A stretch of DNA of 64,000 nucleotides from Belnapia sp. F-4-1 (lineage in GTDB: Bacteria > Pseudomonadota > Alphaproteobacteria > Acetobacterales > Acetobacteraceae), in NCBI RefSeq assembly GCF_000802185.1, contig NZ_KN676113.1:3262856-3326855 (forward strand), written 5' to 3'. This document shows, in pieces, positions 9,143-17,865 of the stretch. The notes below the pieces were generated by a model. It saw only the letters and a list, made by a program, of their open reading frames with translations. It was not told the origin of the DNA and did no database searches. Every line of letters starts with the position of its first letter. Position 1 is the first letter of the stretch. The position numbers and the translations under genes were made by a program.

Positions 9143-9179
9143 CCGGGGCATGGCCGCCTGTGTCGCGGCCACGCCCCGG
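9143..9179 (-). terminator. hairpin downstream of the alpha/beta hydrolase gene
   Basis: 15-base arms CCGGGGCATGGCCGC (9143-9157) and GCGGCCACGCCCCGG (9165-9179) pair with one mismatch around a 7-base loop. It lies directly after the hydrolase stop on the minus strand and before the amidase promoter region. It has no clear U-tract. Confidence 0.5.
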
Positions 9180-9187
9180 CTCGGTTC

Positions 9188-10009
9188 TCAGCCCCGGATG
9201 AAGGCCAGCAGGTCGCGGTTGATGACATCCGCATGGGTCGTCGCCATGCCGTGCGGGAAGCCCGGATAGATCTTCAAGGTGCCCTGCTTCAGCAGCTTGA
9301 TGGAAAGCATGGCGGCGTCGGCGACCGGCACGATCTGGTCGTCATCGCCGTGCATCACCAGCACCGGCACGTCGATCTTCTTGAGGTCCTCGGTGAAGTC
9401 CGTTTCCGAGAAGGCCTTGATGCATTCGTAATGCGCCTGCATGGAGCCCATCATGCCCTGGCGCCACCAATTCTCGATCACGCCGTCCAGCCGCTTCACC
9501 CCGTCGCGGTTGAAATTGTAGAAGGGGATCGGCACCTCCTTGTAGAACTCCGCGCGATTGGCCGCGAGCTGCTTGCGGAAGCCGTCGAAGACATCGATCG
9601 GCAGGCCACCCGGGTTGGCCTCCGTCTTCAGCATGATCGGCGGCACCGCGCCGAGCAGCGCGGCCTTGGCGACGCGCGCCGAGCCATGCCGCCCGAGATA
9701 GCGCGCCACCTCGCCGCCGCCGGTGGAGTGCCCGACATGCACCGCATCGCGCAGGTCGAGGGCGAGGGCGAGGGCCGCCACATCGTCGGCATAGGTATCC
9801 ATCTCGTGCCCGCTCGACACCTGCGCCGATCGGCCATGCCCGCGCCGGTCATGCGCGATGACGCGGAAGCCCTGCTGCAGGAAGAACAGCATCTGCGCGT
9901 CCCAGTCGTCGGCGGTCAGCGGCCAGCCATGGTGGAACACGATCGGCTGTCCGCTGCCCCAGTCCTTGTAGAAGATTTCGGTGCCGTCCTTGGCGGTGAC
10001 CGTTGGCAT
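9188..10009 (-). CDS. alpha/beta hydrolase, non-heme chloroperoxidase-like
   Basis: 273 residues, cytoplasmic. The nucleophile Ser95 is in [18 protein letters not shown]. The catalytic acid lies in [11 protein letters not shown] and the histidine in [17 protein letters not shown]. The start [20 protein letters not shown] and the motif DRRGHGRS are typical of the cofactor-free haloperoxidase/esterase group. The haloperoxidase name reflects a perhydrolase side activity, and the true substrate is probably an ester. It is transcribed alone and followed by a hairpin. Confidence 0.88.
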   Translation of the reverse strand: MPTVTAKDGTEIFYKDWGSGQPIVFHHGWPLTADDWDAQMLFFLQQGFRVIAHDRRGHGRSAQVSSGHEMDTYADDVAALALALDLRDAVHVGHSTGGGEVARYLGRHGSARVAKAALLGAVPPIMLKTEANPGGLPIDVFDGFRKQLAANRAEFYKEVPIPFYNFNRDGVKRLDGVIENWWRQGMMGSMQAHYECIKAFSETDFTEDLKKIDVPVLVMHGDDDQIVPVADAAMLSIKLLKQGTLKIYPGFPHGMATTHADVINRDLLAFIRG

Positions 10010-10103
10010 GGCTCAAGCTCCTTGTTCCGTGCCAAGTTTTGCACCCGACCAGGACATTGCCAATGCGTGCACCCGAAACGTCATCCGCCAGCGCGCGGGG
10101 CGT

Positions 10104-11105
10104 TCAGAACAGCAGGCCCTTCTTCAGCATCCCATGCACGCCCTTCTCGCCATTGACCGTCTGCGTCACATGGAAATCGACGGCGAGCGAGCAGAGCTGA
10201 TAGGCATCCGCAGCCGAAAGGTTGGTGCGCGAGACGATGAAGGCGATCATCTCGCGCAGCGCCTGCTTCATGGCGAGGTCGAGATCCTCATGCATCCCCA
10301 TGCTGATGAAATGCGTCGGCGTCTCGGCGCGGGGGAAGCGCAGCACCGGGTCGCGCGTCCCACCGCCCTTCTCGAGGCCGAGGCGGAAATGCCCGGTCAG
10401 GCAGATCTCGAGCGCGTTAATGCAGACCTCGCCGTCACCCTGCACGCCATGGCCGTCCCCGGCGGAAAAATTGGCGCCTGGCACGAAGACCGGCAGGTAG
10501 AGCGTCGTCCCCGCCACCAGCTCCTTGTTGTCGAGGTTGCCGCCATGTGCGCGCGGCTCCTTGGTGGAGATGGTGCCCCATTCCTCGGGCCCCGCGACGC
10601 CCATCACCCCGAAGAAGGGTGCGAGCGGCAGAGTGATGCCCGGCCCCACCGGCACGGTGCAGGTCATCGCCTGCCTGTCGACCGGGATGTGCAGCACGCG
10701 CCGATAGGGGAAGTCCTCCGGCAGCGTGCCCACCAGCGGCCGGAAGCCGCAAAACCCCCAGTCGCAGCCGAGATCGATCCGCTCGATATCGACCCGCAAG
10801 CAATCCCCTGGCTCGGCCCCCTTCACCGCGACGGGTCCGGTCAGGATGTGCGGCCCATGCCGCGTCACGCCCGCCGCATGGATCGCCGCCAGCCGGTCCG
10901 GGATGGCAAGCCCGCTGCCCGCCGGCGGCATCACGTCCGGCGCGCCCGAGACGCATTCGAGGATGACGAGATCGCCCGGATCGACCGTCTTCACCGGCGA
11001 GAAGGCGGCGTCGAACCCGCCCCAGCGGATGTTCTCGATCGTCGGTTCGATGTGATGCGTCGCAGGCAAGCCGGAGTCCTCCACGGTCGGAAGCCGGCAT
11101 GGCAT
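10104..11105 (-). CDS. acetamidase/formamidase family protein
   Basis: 333-residue FmdA/AmdA-type enzyme. The conserved blocks are DPGDLVILECVSGAPDVMPP near the N-terminus, HILTGPVAVKGAEPGD, FFGVMGVAGPEEWGTISTKEPRAHGGNLDNKEL and GDGHGVQGDGEVC. Family members hydrolyse formamide or acetamide to ammonia and the acid. It overlaps the stop of the gene upstream (TGATG at 11107-11103), which argues for ATG at 11105 rather than GTG at 11108. With the amidase at 7673 it suggests use of small amides as a nitrogen source. Confidence 0.88.
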   Translation of the reverse strand: MPCRLPTVEDSGLPATHHIEPTIENIRWGGFDAAFSPVKTVDPGDLVILECVSGAPDVMPPAGSGLAIPDRLAAIHAAGVTRHGPHILTGPVAVKGAEPGDCLRVDIERIDLGCDWGFCGFRPLVGTLPEDFPYRRVLHIPVDRQAMTCTVPVGPGITLPLAPFFGVMGVAGPEEWGTISTKEPRAHGGNLDNKELVAGTTLYLPVFVPGANFSAGDGHGVQGDGEVCINALEICLTGHFRLGLEKGGGTRDPVLRFPRAETPTHFISMGMHEDLDLAMKQALREMIAFIVSRTNLSAADAYQLCSLAVDFHVTQTVNGEKGVHGMLKKGLLF

Positions 11106-11878
11106 CACGGCGTGCTGGCTGCCTGCAAGACCTCCCGCAGCCGCCGCTGGTCGGACGGGCAGACCTGGCCCAGCCGCTCATACTCGGCCCGGCTGTCGAT
11201 CCGCCGGTGCGCCGCCTCGCGCGCCTCCCGCATCCCGGCCAGCGCCGGCTCGATCGCCTGCCGCAGCCCCTCCTGCAGCCCCGCCATGGCCACGTCGAAG
11301 GTCGCGTCCCGGCCCTCGGCGCGCAGCGCCCAGGCCTCGGTCGCCGCCCGCGCCTGCGCCGCCGCGGCGCGCAGCGTCCGCCGGTTCACCGCCACATGCC
11401 GCCTTTCATGCGCCAGCACTTCGCGCCACAGGCAACTGCCGCGCGGAATCTCGCCGGCGATGCGCACCAGATGCTCGCTCTGCACGAGGCCGAGCACGAT
11501 CCTCGCCGGCCGCGCGCAGACCCCGCCGGCATCCTCGCGGTAGCGCGTCTCGATCTCGCTCTGCCAATCGACGCGGGAGGTGGTGAGCGCCAGGTGATGC
11601 AGGCCCGGGCTCCGCTTCTCGCCCGTCTCGACATGCAAGGCGTCGACGCCGAGCGCCTGGCTCACCACCGGCGCCGGATCCGAGACGGTCATGCGGATCT
11701 CCGGCCGGCCGGCCGGGCAGGGCGGCACCCCCTCGGCCTGCGCCGCTCCGGCCAGCAGCAGTAGCCCCGCCGCAAGCCGCCCCGTGCTCAGAGCCAGCCC
11801 TTGCGCTTGAAGTAGATGATCGGCAGCACCGCCGAGATCACCATCAGCCCGAGCGCCATGGGGTAGCCGAGGCTCCAT
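11105..11878 (-). CDS. exported hypothetical protein with HExxH motif
   Basis: Predicted 257 residues with a hydrophobic signal-like stretch at 35-48 (AAGLLLLAGAAQA). The mature part includes CLWREVLAHERRHVAVNR. HERRH at 157-161 is an HExxH pattern as in zinc proteases and DUF922-like proteins. I cannot name the family. The start is uncertain: there is no ATG, GTG or TTG between the corA stop and the signal sequence, while ATG at 11878 lies 91 bases inside corA with GGAG five bases before it. It is co-directional with corA and overlaps the formamidase gene downstream. Confidence 0.6.
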   Translation of the reverse strand: MEPRLPHGARADGDLGGAADHLLQAQGLALSTGRLAAGLLLLAGAAQAEGVPPCPAGRPEIRMTVSDPAPVVSQALGVDALHVETGEKRSPGLHHLALTTSRVDWQSEIETRYREDAGGVCARPARIVLGLVQSEHLVRIAGEIPRGSCLWREVLAHERRHVAVNRRTLRAAAAQARAATEAWALRAEGRDATFDVAMAGLQEGLRQAIEPALAGMREAREAAHRRIDSRAEYERLGQVCPSDQRRLREVLQAASTP

Positions 11879-12774
11879 TTCAGCTCCGGCATCACCTCGA
11901 AATTCATGCCGTAGATGCTGGCCAGCAGCGTCGGCGGCATCAGCGCGACGGAGGCCACGGTGAAGGTCTTGATGATGGCGTTCTGCTCGACATTGATGAT
12001 GCCAAGCACCGCATCGAGCAGGAAGTTCGCCTTGCTGTTCAGGAAATTCGCATGCTCGACGAGTGAGCGCACGTCGCGCACCAGCGTCTTGATCAGCGGC
12101 TGGTTCTCGCGCCGCACCGCCGTCGCCTTCTCCGCGCCGACGAAGGTGAGGATGCGCGACAGGCCGAGCAGCGTCTCGCTCGCACGCGTCGTCACTTCAC
12201 CCACCTGGCCCAGGGTGATGAGCGCCTCCTTCAGGTCGGCATCCTTGGCGCTCGCCTTCACCTTGGCGCGGGCCGTACGGAAGGCGGCCTGGCTGGCGCG
12301 GTCCATGTCGGCGGCGATGCGCTCCAGTATGTCCGCCAGCCGGTCCACCACCTGCTCGAAGAGATGCAGCATCACCCCGTCCGGCGTGGTCAGCAGCTGC
12401 ACGGGCGTCCGCTGGCAGCGGGCGGAGAAGACGGCGAAGGCCTTCGGCGTCGCATAGCGCACCGTCACCAGCACCGCATTGCCGAGGACGAAGGTGATGG
12501 CGGTCGAGCCGAGCTCGCCCCCCTCGACGCCGTAGAGGAACGGCGCGGTGAGGAAGAGCGTGTCGTCCTCCTTGTAGAGGCGGGAGGAGCTTTCGATCTC
12601 CTGCATCTCCTCCCGGGTCGGGATCTCGAGGCGCAGTGCGTCCTGAACCTGACGTTCCTCCTCGGGCGTCGGGGTCAGCAGATCGATCCAGATTGCGCGG
12701 CCGAGGCTCTCGGCGGCCTGCGCACCCTCGCGCACGACGAGACGCCCGGCCTCGACGGTGTAGGTGGTCAGCAT
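11788..12774 (-). CDS. corA: CorA family magnesium/divalent cation channel
   Basis: 328 residues. A long soluble alpha/beta N-terminal part is followed by two C-terminal membrane helices. The selectivity motif YGMNF, with its Gly-Met-Asn, closes helix 1, and KRKGWL is the basic cytoplasmic tail. Forms a pentamer carrying Mg2+ (or Co2+/Ni2+) into the cell. The cytoplasmic domain has the usual coiled-coil segments around residues 130-230. It is first in the short leftward group corA-HExxH protein-formamidase. Confidence 0.94.
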   Translation of the reverse strand: MLTTYTVEAGRLVVREGAQAAESLGRAIWIDLLTPTPEEERQVQDALRLEIPTREEMQEIESSSRLYKEDDTLFLTAPFLYGVEGGELGSTAITFVLGNAVLVTVRYATPKAFAVFSARCQRTPVQLLTTPDGVMLHLFEQVVDRLADILERIAADMDRASQAAFRTARAKVKASAKDADLKEALITLGQVGEVTTRASETLLGLSRILTFVGAEKATAVRRENQPLIKTLVRDVRSLVEHANFLNSKANFLLDAVLGIINVEQNAIIKTFTVASVALMPPTLLASIYGMNFEVMPELKWSLGYPMALGLMVISAVLPIIYFKRKGWL

Positions 12775-12894
12775 GATGGCTCCCCCGCCGGTCGGGACAG
12801 GGGGCTTCTACCCGCGCCGGCGCCTGGTGTCACGGGGGGGGCGCTGCCGCTGGTCCGCCCCTTGCTCACTCGCCGGTGGTCCGGAGGATTTGCC

Positions 12895-13875
12895 ATGCTC
12901 AAGCGCGGTTTGCAGGTTTTGGCAGCAGGGTTCTGCCTCGCCCTCGGGCAATGGGTTCATCCGGCGCAGGCGGAGGGCTGGCCCGCCCGCCCCATCCGCA
13001 TCGTGGTCGTCTTCCCGCCGGGCGGCGCCTCCGACATCGCCGCCCGCGTCCTCGGCGAGGCGCTCGCCCCGCGCCTTGGCCAGCGCGTCGTCGTCGACAA
13101 CCGGCCCGGCGCCGGCGGGACGCTCGCCGCCGCCCATGTCGCCCAGCAACCGGCCGATGGCTATACGCTCATGCTGAGCAACACCGCTCCCATCGTCACC
13201 TCGCCCCCGCTCTACTCGCGGCCGGGCTATGACCCGCTGACCTCCTTCACCCATATCGCCTATATCGGCGCGACGCCGATGGTCGTCGTCACCAACCTCC
13301 AGGTGCCGGCGCAGGACCTGAAGGGGCTGCTGGCCTGGATGCGCGCCCAGCCGCAGCCGGTCACCTACGGCACCTCCGGCGCCGGCTCGGTCGGCCATGT
13401 GGTGGGGACGATGTTCACGCAGCAGACCGGCATCCCGCTGAACCATGCGCCCTATCGCGGCTCGCAGCCGATGCAGGCCGACCTGCTCGGCGGCTCCATT
13501 CCCCTTTCCTTCGACACCCTGCCGGAGAATGTCGAGAACATCCGCGCCGGGCGGCTGCGTGCCTATGCCGTGACAGCGCCGACCCGCGCCCCGAGCGTCC
13601 CCGAGGTGCCGACCGTCGGCGAGGCCGGCTTGCCGAACCTCCTCGCGCAGAACTGGCTCGGTCTGACCGGCCCCGCCAACCTGCCGCCGGAGGTCACCGT
13701 GCGCCTGCATGACGAGCTCAACCTCCTGCTCCAGACCCCAGCGATCCAGGAGCGCCTGGCCGGCGTCGGCATCATCACCGGCACCAGGACCCAGCCGGAC
13801 TTCGCCGCCTATGTCGCCGAGCAGGTGAACACGATCGGCGCCGCCGTCCGCGCCATGGGCATCCGCAATGATTGA
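12895..13875 (+). CDS. Bug/TctC-type tripartite tricarboxylate transporter receptor
   Basis: 326 residues. The signal peptide ends near WVHPAQA, followed by the family core PIRIVVVFPPGGASDIAARVLGE, VVDNRPGAGG and DGYTL, then AYRGSQPM-like ligand-loop positions. Such periplasmic proteins bind carboxylates or related small molecules. No TctAB membrane genes are nearby, which is usual for the expanded Bug family. GGAGG precedes ATG at 12895. The ligand cannot be predicted from sequence. Confidence 0.92.
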   Translation: MLKRGLQVLAAGFCLALGQWVHPAQAEGWPARPIRIVVVFPPGGASDIAARVLGEALAPRLGQRVVVDNRPGAGGTLAAAHVAQQPADGYTLMLSNTAPIVTSPPLYSRPGYDPLTSFTHIAYIGATPMVVVTNLQVPAQDLKGLLAWMRAQPQPVTYGTSGAGSVGHVVGTMFTQQTGIPLNHAPYRGSQPMQADLLGGSIPLSFDTLPENVENIRAGRLRAYAVTAPTRAPSVPEVPTVGEAGLPNLLAQNWLGLTGPANLPPEVTVRLHDELNLLLQTPAIQERLAGVGIITGTRTQPDFAAYVAEQVNTIGAAVRAMGIRND

Positions 13876-13935
13876 GGAGGAGGCCCTCCGCCACGCCATC
13901 GCCCTCCCGGCCGAGGCGGTGGCGGTGTTGGAGTC

Positions 13936-13965
13936 CCGGGCGAAGGGGTAACCTTCTTCGCCCGG
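13936..13965 (+). terminator. hairpin between the Bug receptor and DUF3237 genes
   Basis: Arms CCGGGCGAAG (13936-13945) and CTTCGCCCGG (13956-13965) form a perfect 10-bp stem with a 10-base loop. The 3' arm overlaps the first two bases of the GGAGG that serves the next gene, similar to the arrangement at 5076. Confidence 0.45.
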
Positions 13966-13979
13966 AGGATGCCCTCACC

Positions 13980-14432
13980 ATGCCGCCCAGCCTCGACTTC
14001 ATCGCCGAAGCCCGCTTCGACGTCGCCGCCCCCATCATCCTTGGCCCCGGCCCGCAGGGCGAGCGGCGCGTCGTCCCGATCCTCGGCGGCCGCATCGCCG
14101 GGCCGCGGCTCGAGGGGGAGGTGCTTCCGGGCGGCACCGACCACCAGCTCATCCGTTCGGACGGCGTGACCGAGATCGTCGCCCGCTACACGCTCCGCCT
14201 TGTCGATGGCGCGCTGGTTCATGTGGTCAACAGCGGCCTCCGCCACGCGGCGCCGGAGGACATGGCCCGCCTGCTGCGGGGCGAGCCGGTGCCGCCCGAG
14301 CGCGTCTATTTCCGCACGACGCCGGTCTTCGAGACTGCCGTGCCCGCCCATGCCTGGCTGCACCGCCAGGTCTTTCTCGGCTATGGCGAGCGCCAGCCGA
14401 GCGCCGTCGTCATCCGTGTCTACGCCGCCTGA
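13980..14432 (+). CDS. DUF3237 domain protein
   Basis: 150-residue cytoplasmic protein of the DUF3237 beta-barrel family: PILGGRIAGPRLEGEVLPGGTDHQL, GVTEIVARYTLRLVDGALVHVVNSGLRH and YFRTTPVFETAVPAHAWLHRQVFLG. Function is unknown. Family members often occur near aromatic or carboxylate catabolism genes, and here it sits between two Bug receptor genes. The ATG at 13980 is in frame. The closer ATG at 13969 is not. Confidence 0.85.
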   Translation: MPPSLDFIAEARFDVAAPIILGPGPQGERRVVPILGGRIAGPRLEGEVLPGGTDHQLIRSDGVTEIVARYTLRLVDGALVHVVNSGLRHAAPEDMARLLRGEPVPPERVYFRTTPVFETAVPAHAWLHRQVFLGYGERQPSAVVIRVYAA

Positions 14433-14436
14433 CAGG

Positions 14437-15411
14437 CTATTCGATCGCCCGGAACCCCGTCGCCCGCACCACCTCCGCCCAGCGCGCCGTCTCCGCCCGC
14501 ATCAGCGCGGCGAAGTCCCCCCGCCCGGCCGGCGAGAGGCGGAACCCGGCCTCCTGCAGGCGGATGCGAAGCGCCGGCGCCGCCATGGCCCGCAGCACCG
14601 CCGCCTCGATCTCGGCGGCAAGGGAGCCGGGAGTCGCTGCCGGGGCCACCAGCCCGAACCAGGCGCTGATCGAGAGCGCCGGCCGCCCCAGCTCCGCCAT
14701 CGTGGGCACGCCGGGCAGCAAGGGGGAGCGCTCCGGCCCGGTCACCGCCAGCGCCTTCATCCGCCCTGCCTGCACATGCGGTGCGACCGCGGCGATGCTG
14801 CCGAACATGCCCTGCACATTGCCGTTCAGCAGCGCGGCCACAGCATCCGCCGTCGCGCGGAAATGCACCGCCTCGACCGTCACCCCCGCCGCCTGGCCGA
14901 GCATGGCGGCGGCGAAATGCCCGGGGCTGCCCGCGCCGAAGGTGCCCATGTAGAGCGCCCTCTGACCCTTTCCCCAGGCGAGGTAGCCGTCGAGATCGGC
15001 GGCCGGCAGCCCCGGCGGCACGACCAGGGCGAAATCCACCGAGGCCAGCTCGGCGACGGCGGTGAAATCCCGCGCCGGATCATAGGGCAGCCGGGCATAG
15101 GTGCTCGGCGCCATGGCGAGCTGCGCCACTTCGCCGAGCAGCAGCGTCGAGCCGTCGGGGGGCGCCGTCTTCGCCACTTCCTGCGCCGCAATCAGCCCGC
15201 CCGCGCCTGGCTTGTTGTCGACGACGATGCCGGCCGGCCAGGCCTCCTTCATCCCCTCCGCCAGCAGCCGCCCGAGCAGGTCGGGCCCCGTCCCGGCCGG
15301 GAAGCCGAGCAGGATGCGCAGCGGCCGGTCGGGCAGCGCGGCCCGGGCGGGGAAGGGGAGGGCGGCCGCGCCGGCGAGCACGGCACGCCGCCCCAAAGGG
15401 CGCTGGAACAT
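14437..15411 (-). CDS. Bug/TctC-type receptor at the end of the otn block
   Basis: 324 residues with a probable twin-arginine signal (GRRAVLAGAAALPFPARAA) and core motifs PLRILLGFPAGTGPDLLGRLLAEG, VVDNKPGAGG and DGSTLLLGE. It lies 80 bases after otnC in the same direction, so its ligand may be the aldonic or acid sugar that OtnK/OtnC degrade. That link is inferred from position only. A run of G ending in GGGAG lies eight bases upstream of the ATG. Confidence 0.9.
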   Translation of the reverse strand: MFQRPLGRRAVLAGAAALPFPARAALPDRPLRILLGFPAGTGPDLLGRLLAEGMKEAWPAGIVVDNKPGAGGLIAAQEVAKTAPPDGSTLLLGEVAQLAMAPSTYARLPYDPARDFTAVAELASVDFALVVPPGLPAADLDGYLAWGKGQRALYMGTFGAGSPGHFAAAMLGQAAGVTVEAVHFRATADAVAALLNGNVQGMFGSIAAVAPHVQAGRMKALAVTGPERSPLLPGVPTMAELGRPALSISAWFGLVAPAATPGSLAAEIEAAVLRAMAAPALRIRLQEAGFRLSPAGRGDFAALMRAETARWAEVVRATGFRAIE

Positions 15412-15491
15412 GGACGGGACTCCCCCCGGGCGCCAGGCGCCTCGTTTCGTTGCCGGGAGAGCCAAGCAAAGCCGGCCGGGAGGGTCAACCG

Positions 15492-16124
15492 CTACCCGAA
15501 GGTCCCGAGCAGATCCTCCACCTGCGCTGCGGTCAGCTCGCGCGCACCTTGCCCGCGCAGCGTGAGGGCCAGCTTGGCGGCCTCCTCCAGCTCCTCCGCC
15601 GCATAGACCGCATCGTCGAGGGTCTTGCCACTGACAACCGGCCCGTGATTGGCCAGCAGCACGGCCCGCGCGTCCCGGGCGGCCGCGGCGATGGCGGGTT
15701 CCATCGCCGCGTCGCCCGGCCGGTAATAGGGCACGACCGGCAGCACCCGCCCGATGCGCATGACGAAATAGGGCGTCAGCGGCGGGATCGGCGCCGCCTC
15801 GCCGGGCGCGGCGAGGCAGGCGATCGCCGTCGCATGGGTCGAATGCAGATGCACCACCGCCCCCGCCTCCGGCCGCGCCTCGAGGAAGGCGCGGTGCATG
15901 AAGACCTCCTTCGACGGCTTGTCGCCGGAGACATGCCGGTACTCCCGGTCCAGCTTGCTGATCCGCGCCGGGTCGAGCCGGCCGAGGCAGGAATTGGTCG
16001 GAGTGATGAGGAAGCCGTCCGGCAGGCGGACGCTGATGTTCCCCGCCGATCCCACCGAGAAGCCGCGCCCGAAGAGCAGCCGCCCATGCGCCGCGATCGC
16101 CTCGCGGATCTCCTGCTCGCTCAT
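15492..16124 (-). CDS. otnC: 3-oxo-tetronate 4-phosphate decarboxylase (class II aldolase family)
   Basis: 210 residues of the class II aldolase/adducin fold. Zinc ligands are in VVHLHSTHATA and in LLANHGPVV. GSAGNISVRLPDGFLITPTNS is the phosphate-binding start. With OtnK it converts 3-oxo-tetronate 4-phosphate to dihydroxyacetone phosphate and CO2. The ATGA overlap with otnK supports both the pairing and the start. The substrate isomer (L-threonate, D-erythronate or related) depends on a dehydrogenase and isomerase not found in the window. Confidence 0.88.
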   Translation of the reverse strand: MSEQEIREAIAAHGRLLFGRGFSVGSAGNISVRLPDGFLITPTNSCLGRLDPARISKLDREYRHVSGDKPSKEVFMHRAFLEARPEAGAVVHLHSTHATAIACLAAPGEAAPIPPLTPYFVMRIGRVLPVVPYYRPGDAAMEPAIAAAARDARAVLLANHGPVVSGKTLDDAVYAAEELEEAAKLALTLRGQGARELTAAQVEDLLGTFG

Positions 16125-17374
16125 TGGCCAAATGCCTTTAGGAAGAAGTCCCGCGCGCCGAAATTGCCCGACTTCAGGGCGAGATGCAGCCCCGGCACCT
16201 CGGCGAAGGTCCAGGGCACGCCCGGGTCAATCTCCGCCCCGATCCGGAGGCTCCGCACTCCGAGGCGCGACACGACGGCCCCCGAGGTTTCGCCCCCCGC
16301 GACCACCAGCCGCCCGGCGCCCTGCGCCACCAGCGCCTCGGCGATGCCGGCCAGCACCTCCTCGACCAGCGCCCCCGCCTTCTCCCGACCGAGCCGGGCC
16401 TGCAAGGCCTGCACCTTCTCGGGCGGCGCGGAGGCCGCGATCACCACCGGCGCCTCGCCGAGCTTGTCCCCCGCCCAGTCCAGCGCCTGCCGTTGCAAGG
16501 CCGCGACATCCGGCGTGGCGAGCACGTCGAGCTCCAGCGTATGCGCATGATCCCGCGCATAGCCGATCTGCCCGAGCGTCGCCCGCGAGCAGGAGCCGGC
16601 CAGCACCACCGCATGCCCCCGCATCGGCGGCAGCTCCGCCGCCCCGGCGCCGCGCTCCGGCAGCAGCCCCTCGCGGCGGAAATTCGCCGGCAGCCCCATC
16701 GCCACGCCGGAGCCGCCGGTGATCAGCGCATGCCCCGCCGCCGCCTCGCCGATGGCAAGGAGATGGGCGTCGGTCACTGCATCGACGATCGCATAGCGCC
16801 GCCCGCCCTCCTTCAGCCCGGTCATGGCGCGGCGGATCGCCACCGCGCCCTGCTCGACCGTGGCGAAGGGCACCAGCCCCACCGTCCCATCCGTCTGCCG
16901 CGACAGCACGCGGACCAAGTTGGCATCCCGCATCGGCGTCAGCGGATGGTTCTCCATGCCGCTCTCGTTCAGCAGCGCGCCGCCGACGAAGAGGTGCCCC
17001 TGGTAGACCGTCCGCCCATTGGTCGGGAAAGCCGGGTTGGCCAGGGCGAAGCCGCAATCCAGCCGCCGCACAAGCGCATCCGCGACCGGGCCGATATTCC
17101 CCGCATCGGTGCTGTCGAAGGTCGAGCAGTACTTGAAGAAGATCTGCCGCGCGCCCGCCCGCAGCAGCGCCTCGCAGGCGGCGAGGCTCTCGCCGACCGC
17201 CTCGGCGACGGGTGCCGTCCGCGACTTCAGTGCGACGATGACGGCATCCGCCTCCGGCAGGGGGCCGTCCGGGACGCCGATCACCTGCACCGCCGTCATG
17301 CCGCCCTTCACCAGCGTATTGGCGAGATCGGTGGCGCCGGTGAAATCATCGGCGATGCAGCCGAGCAGCGGCAT
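16121..17374 (-). CDS. otnK: 3-oxo-tetronate kinase
   Basis: 417-residue four-carbon acid sugar kinase (DUF1537 fold). The N-terminal domain starts MPLLGCIADDFTGATDLANTL, where DDxTGA is the substrate motif, and includes FKYCSTFDSTDAGNIGPV. The C-terminal nucleotide domain shows AGGETSGAVVSRLG and VPWTF. It phosphorylates 3-oxo-tetronate at O4 for OtnC. GGGAGG lies before the ATG. The gene follows the cupin gene by 11 bases, so it may share one transcript with the block above. Confidence 0.92.
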   Translation of the reverse strand: MPLLGCIADDFTGATDLANTLVKGGMTAVQVIGVPDGPLPEADAVIVALKSRTAPVAEAVGESLAACEALLRAGARQIFFKYCSTFDSTDAGNIGPVADALVRRLDCGFALANPAFPTNGRTVYQGHLFVGGALLNESGMENHPLTPMRDANLVRVLSRQTDGTVGLVPFATVEQGAVAIRRAMTGLKEGGRRYAIVDAVTDAHLLAIGEAAAGHALITGGSGVAMGLPANFRREGLLPERGAGAAELPPMRGHAVVLAGSCSRATLGQIGYARDHAHTLELDVLATPDVAALQRQALDWAGDKLGEAPVVIAASAPPEKVQALQARLGREKAGALVEEVLAGIAEALVAQGAGRLVVAGGETSGAVVSRLGVRSLRIGAEIDPGVPWTFAEVPGLHLALKSGNFGARDFFLKAFGQ

Positions 17375-17385
17375 GGAATCCTCCC

Positions 17386-17862
17386 TCAGATCGCGGTTCC
17401 GTCTTTCCGACGGTAATGGAACCGGCCGGCCTCATCGGCCTCGCCGATCAGGTCGTCCTCCGGGTAGGTCACGCGGTCAAGCGCCGTGCGGTCCCCGATC
17501 TCGAGCACAAGCACATCTTCGGCCGTCCGGTTCACCAGCCGATGCGCATCGTCTGTCCCGGCCGGGAAGCCGGCACACATGCCGGGCGAGAGCTGCGTCT
17601 CCCCCACCTCCGTCACCAGCACCGGACGGCCTTCCAGCGCGTGGACGAACTCGTCCTGCCTTGAGTGCGCATGCCGCATGGAGGAGGCCGCGCCCGGCGC
17701 CAGCCGCGTCAGGTTCACCCCGAAGTTGCCGAGGCCGAAGAAATCGCTGAGCGGCCGCTTCTCCCGCCCCTCCAGCTTCACCGCGAGGCCGGGCGGGAAG
17801 CCCGCCGCCCGCGGCGGCACCGGCGCCTCGCTGGCCTTGATGGCGATGAGTCGCTTCGCCAT
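17386..17862 (-). CDS. cupin domain protein
   Basis: 158 residues with a single cupin: motif 1 SSMRHAHSRQDEFVHALEGRP, with two His and a Glu that would hold a metal, and motif 2 PAGTDDAHRLVNRTAED, which keeps the His. The tail RVTYPEDDLIGEADEAGRFHYRRKDG resembles cupins annotated near transferases or sugar metabolism. The activity is unknown. It starts three bases after the methyltransferase stop and could belong either to the modification cluster before it or to the acid-sugar genes after it. Confidence 0.85.
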   Translation of the reverse strand: MAKRLIAIKASEAPVPPRAAGFPPGLAVKLEGREKRPLSDFFGLGNFGVNLTRLAPGAASSMRHAHSRQDEFVHALEGRPVLVTEVGETQLSPGMCAGFPAGTDDAHRLVNRTAEDVLVLEIGDRTALDRVTYPEDDLIGEADEAGRFHYRRKDGTAI

Positions 17863-17865
17863 GGC

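Noticed and set aside
13868-13951. 27-codon ORF overlapping the end of the Bug receptor gene
   Set aside because: Too short and without a ribosome site. Its 3' end is part of the hairpin.
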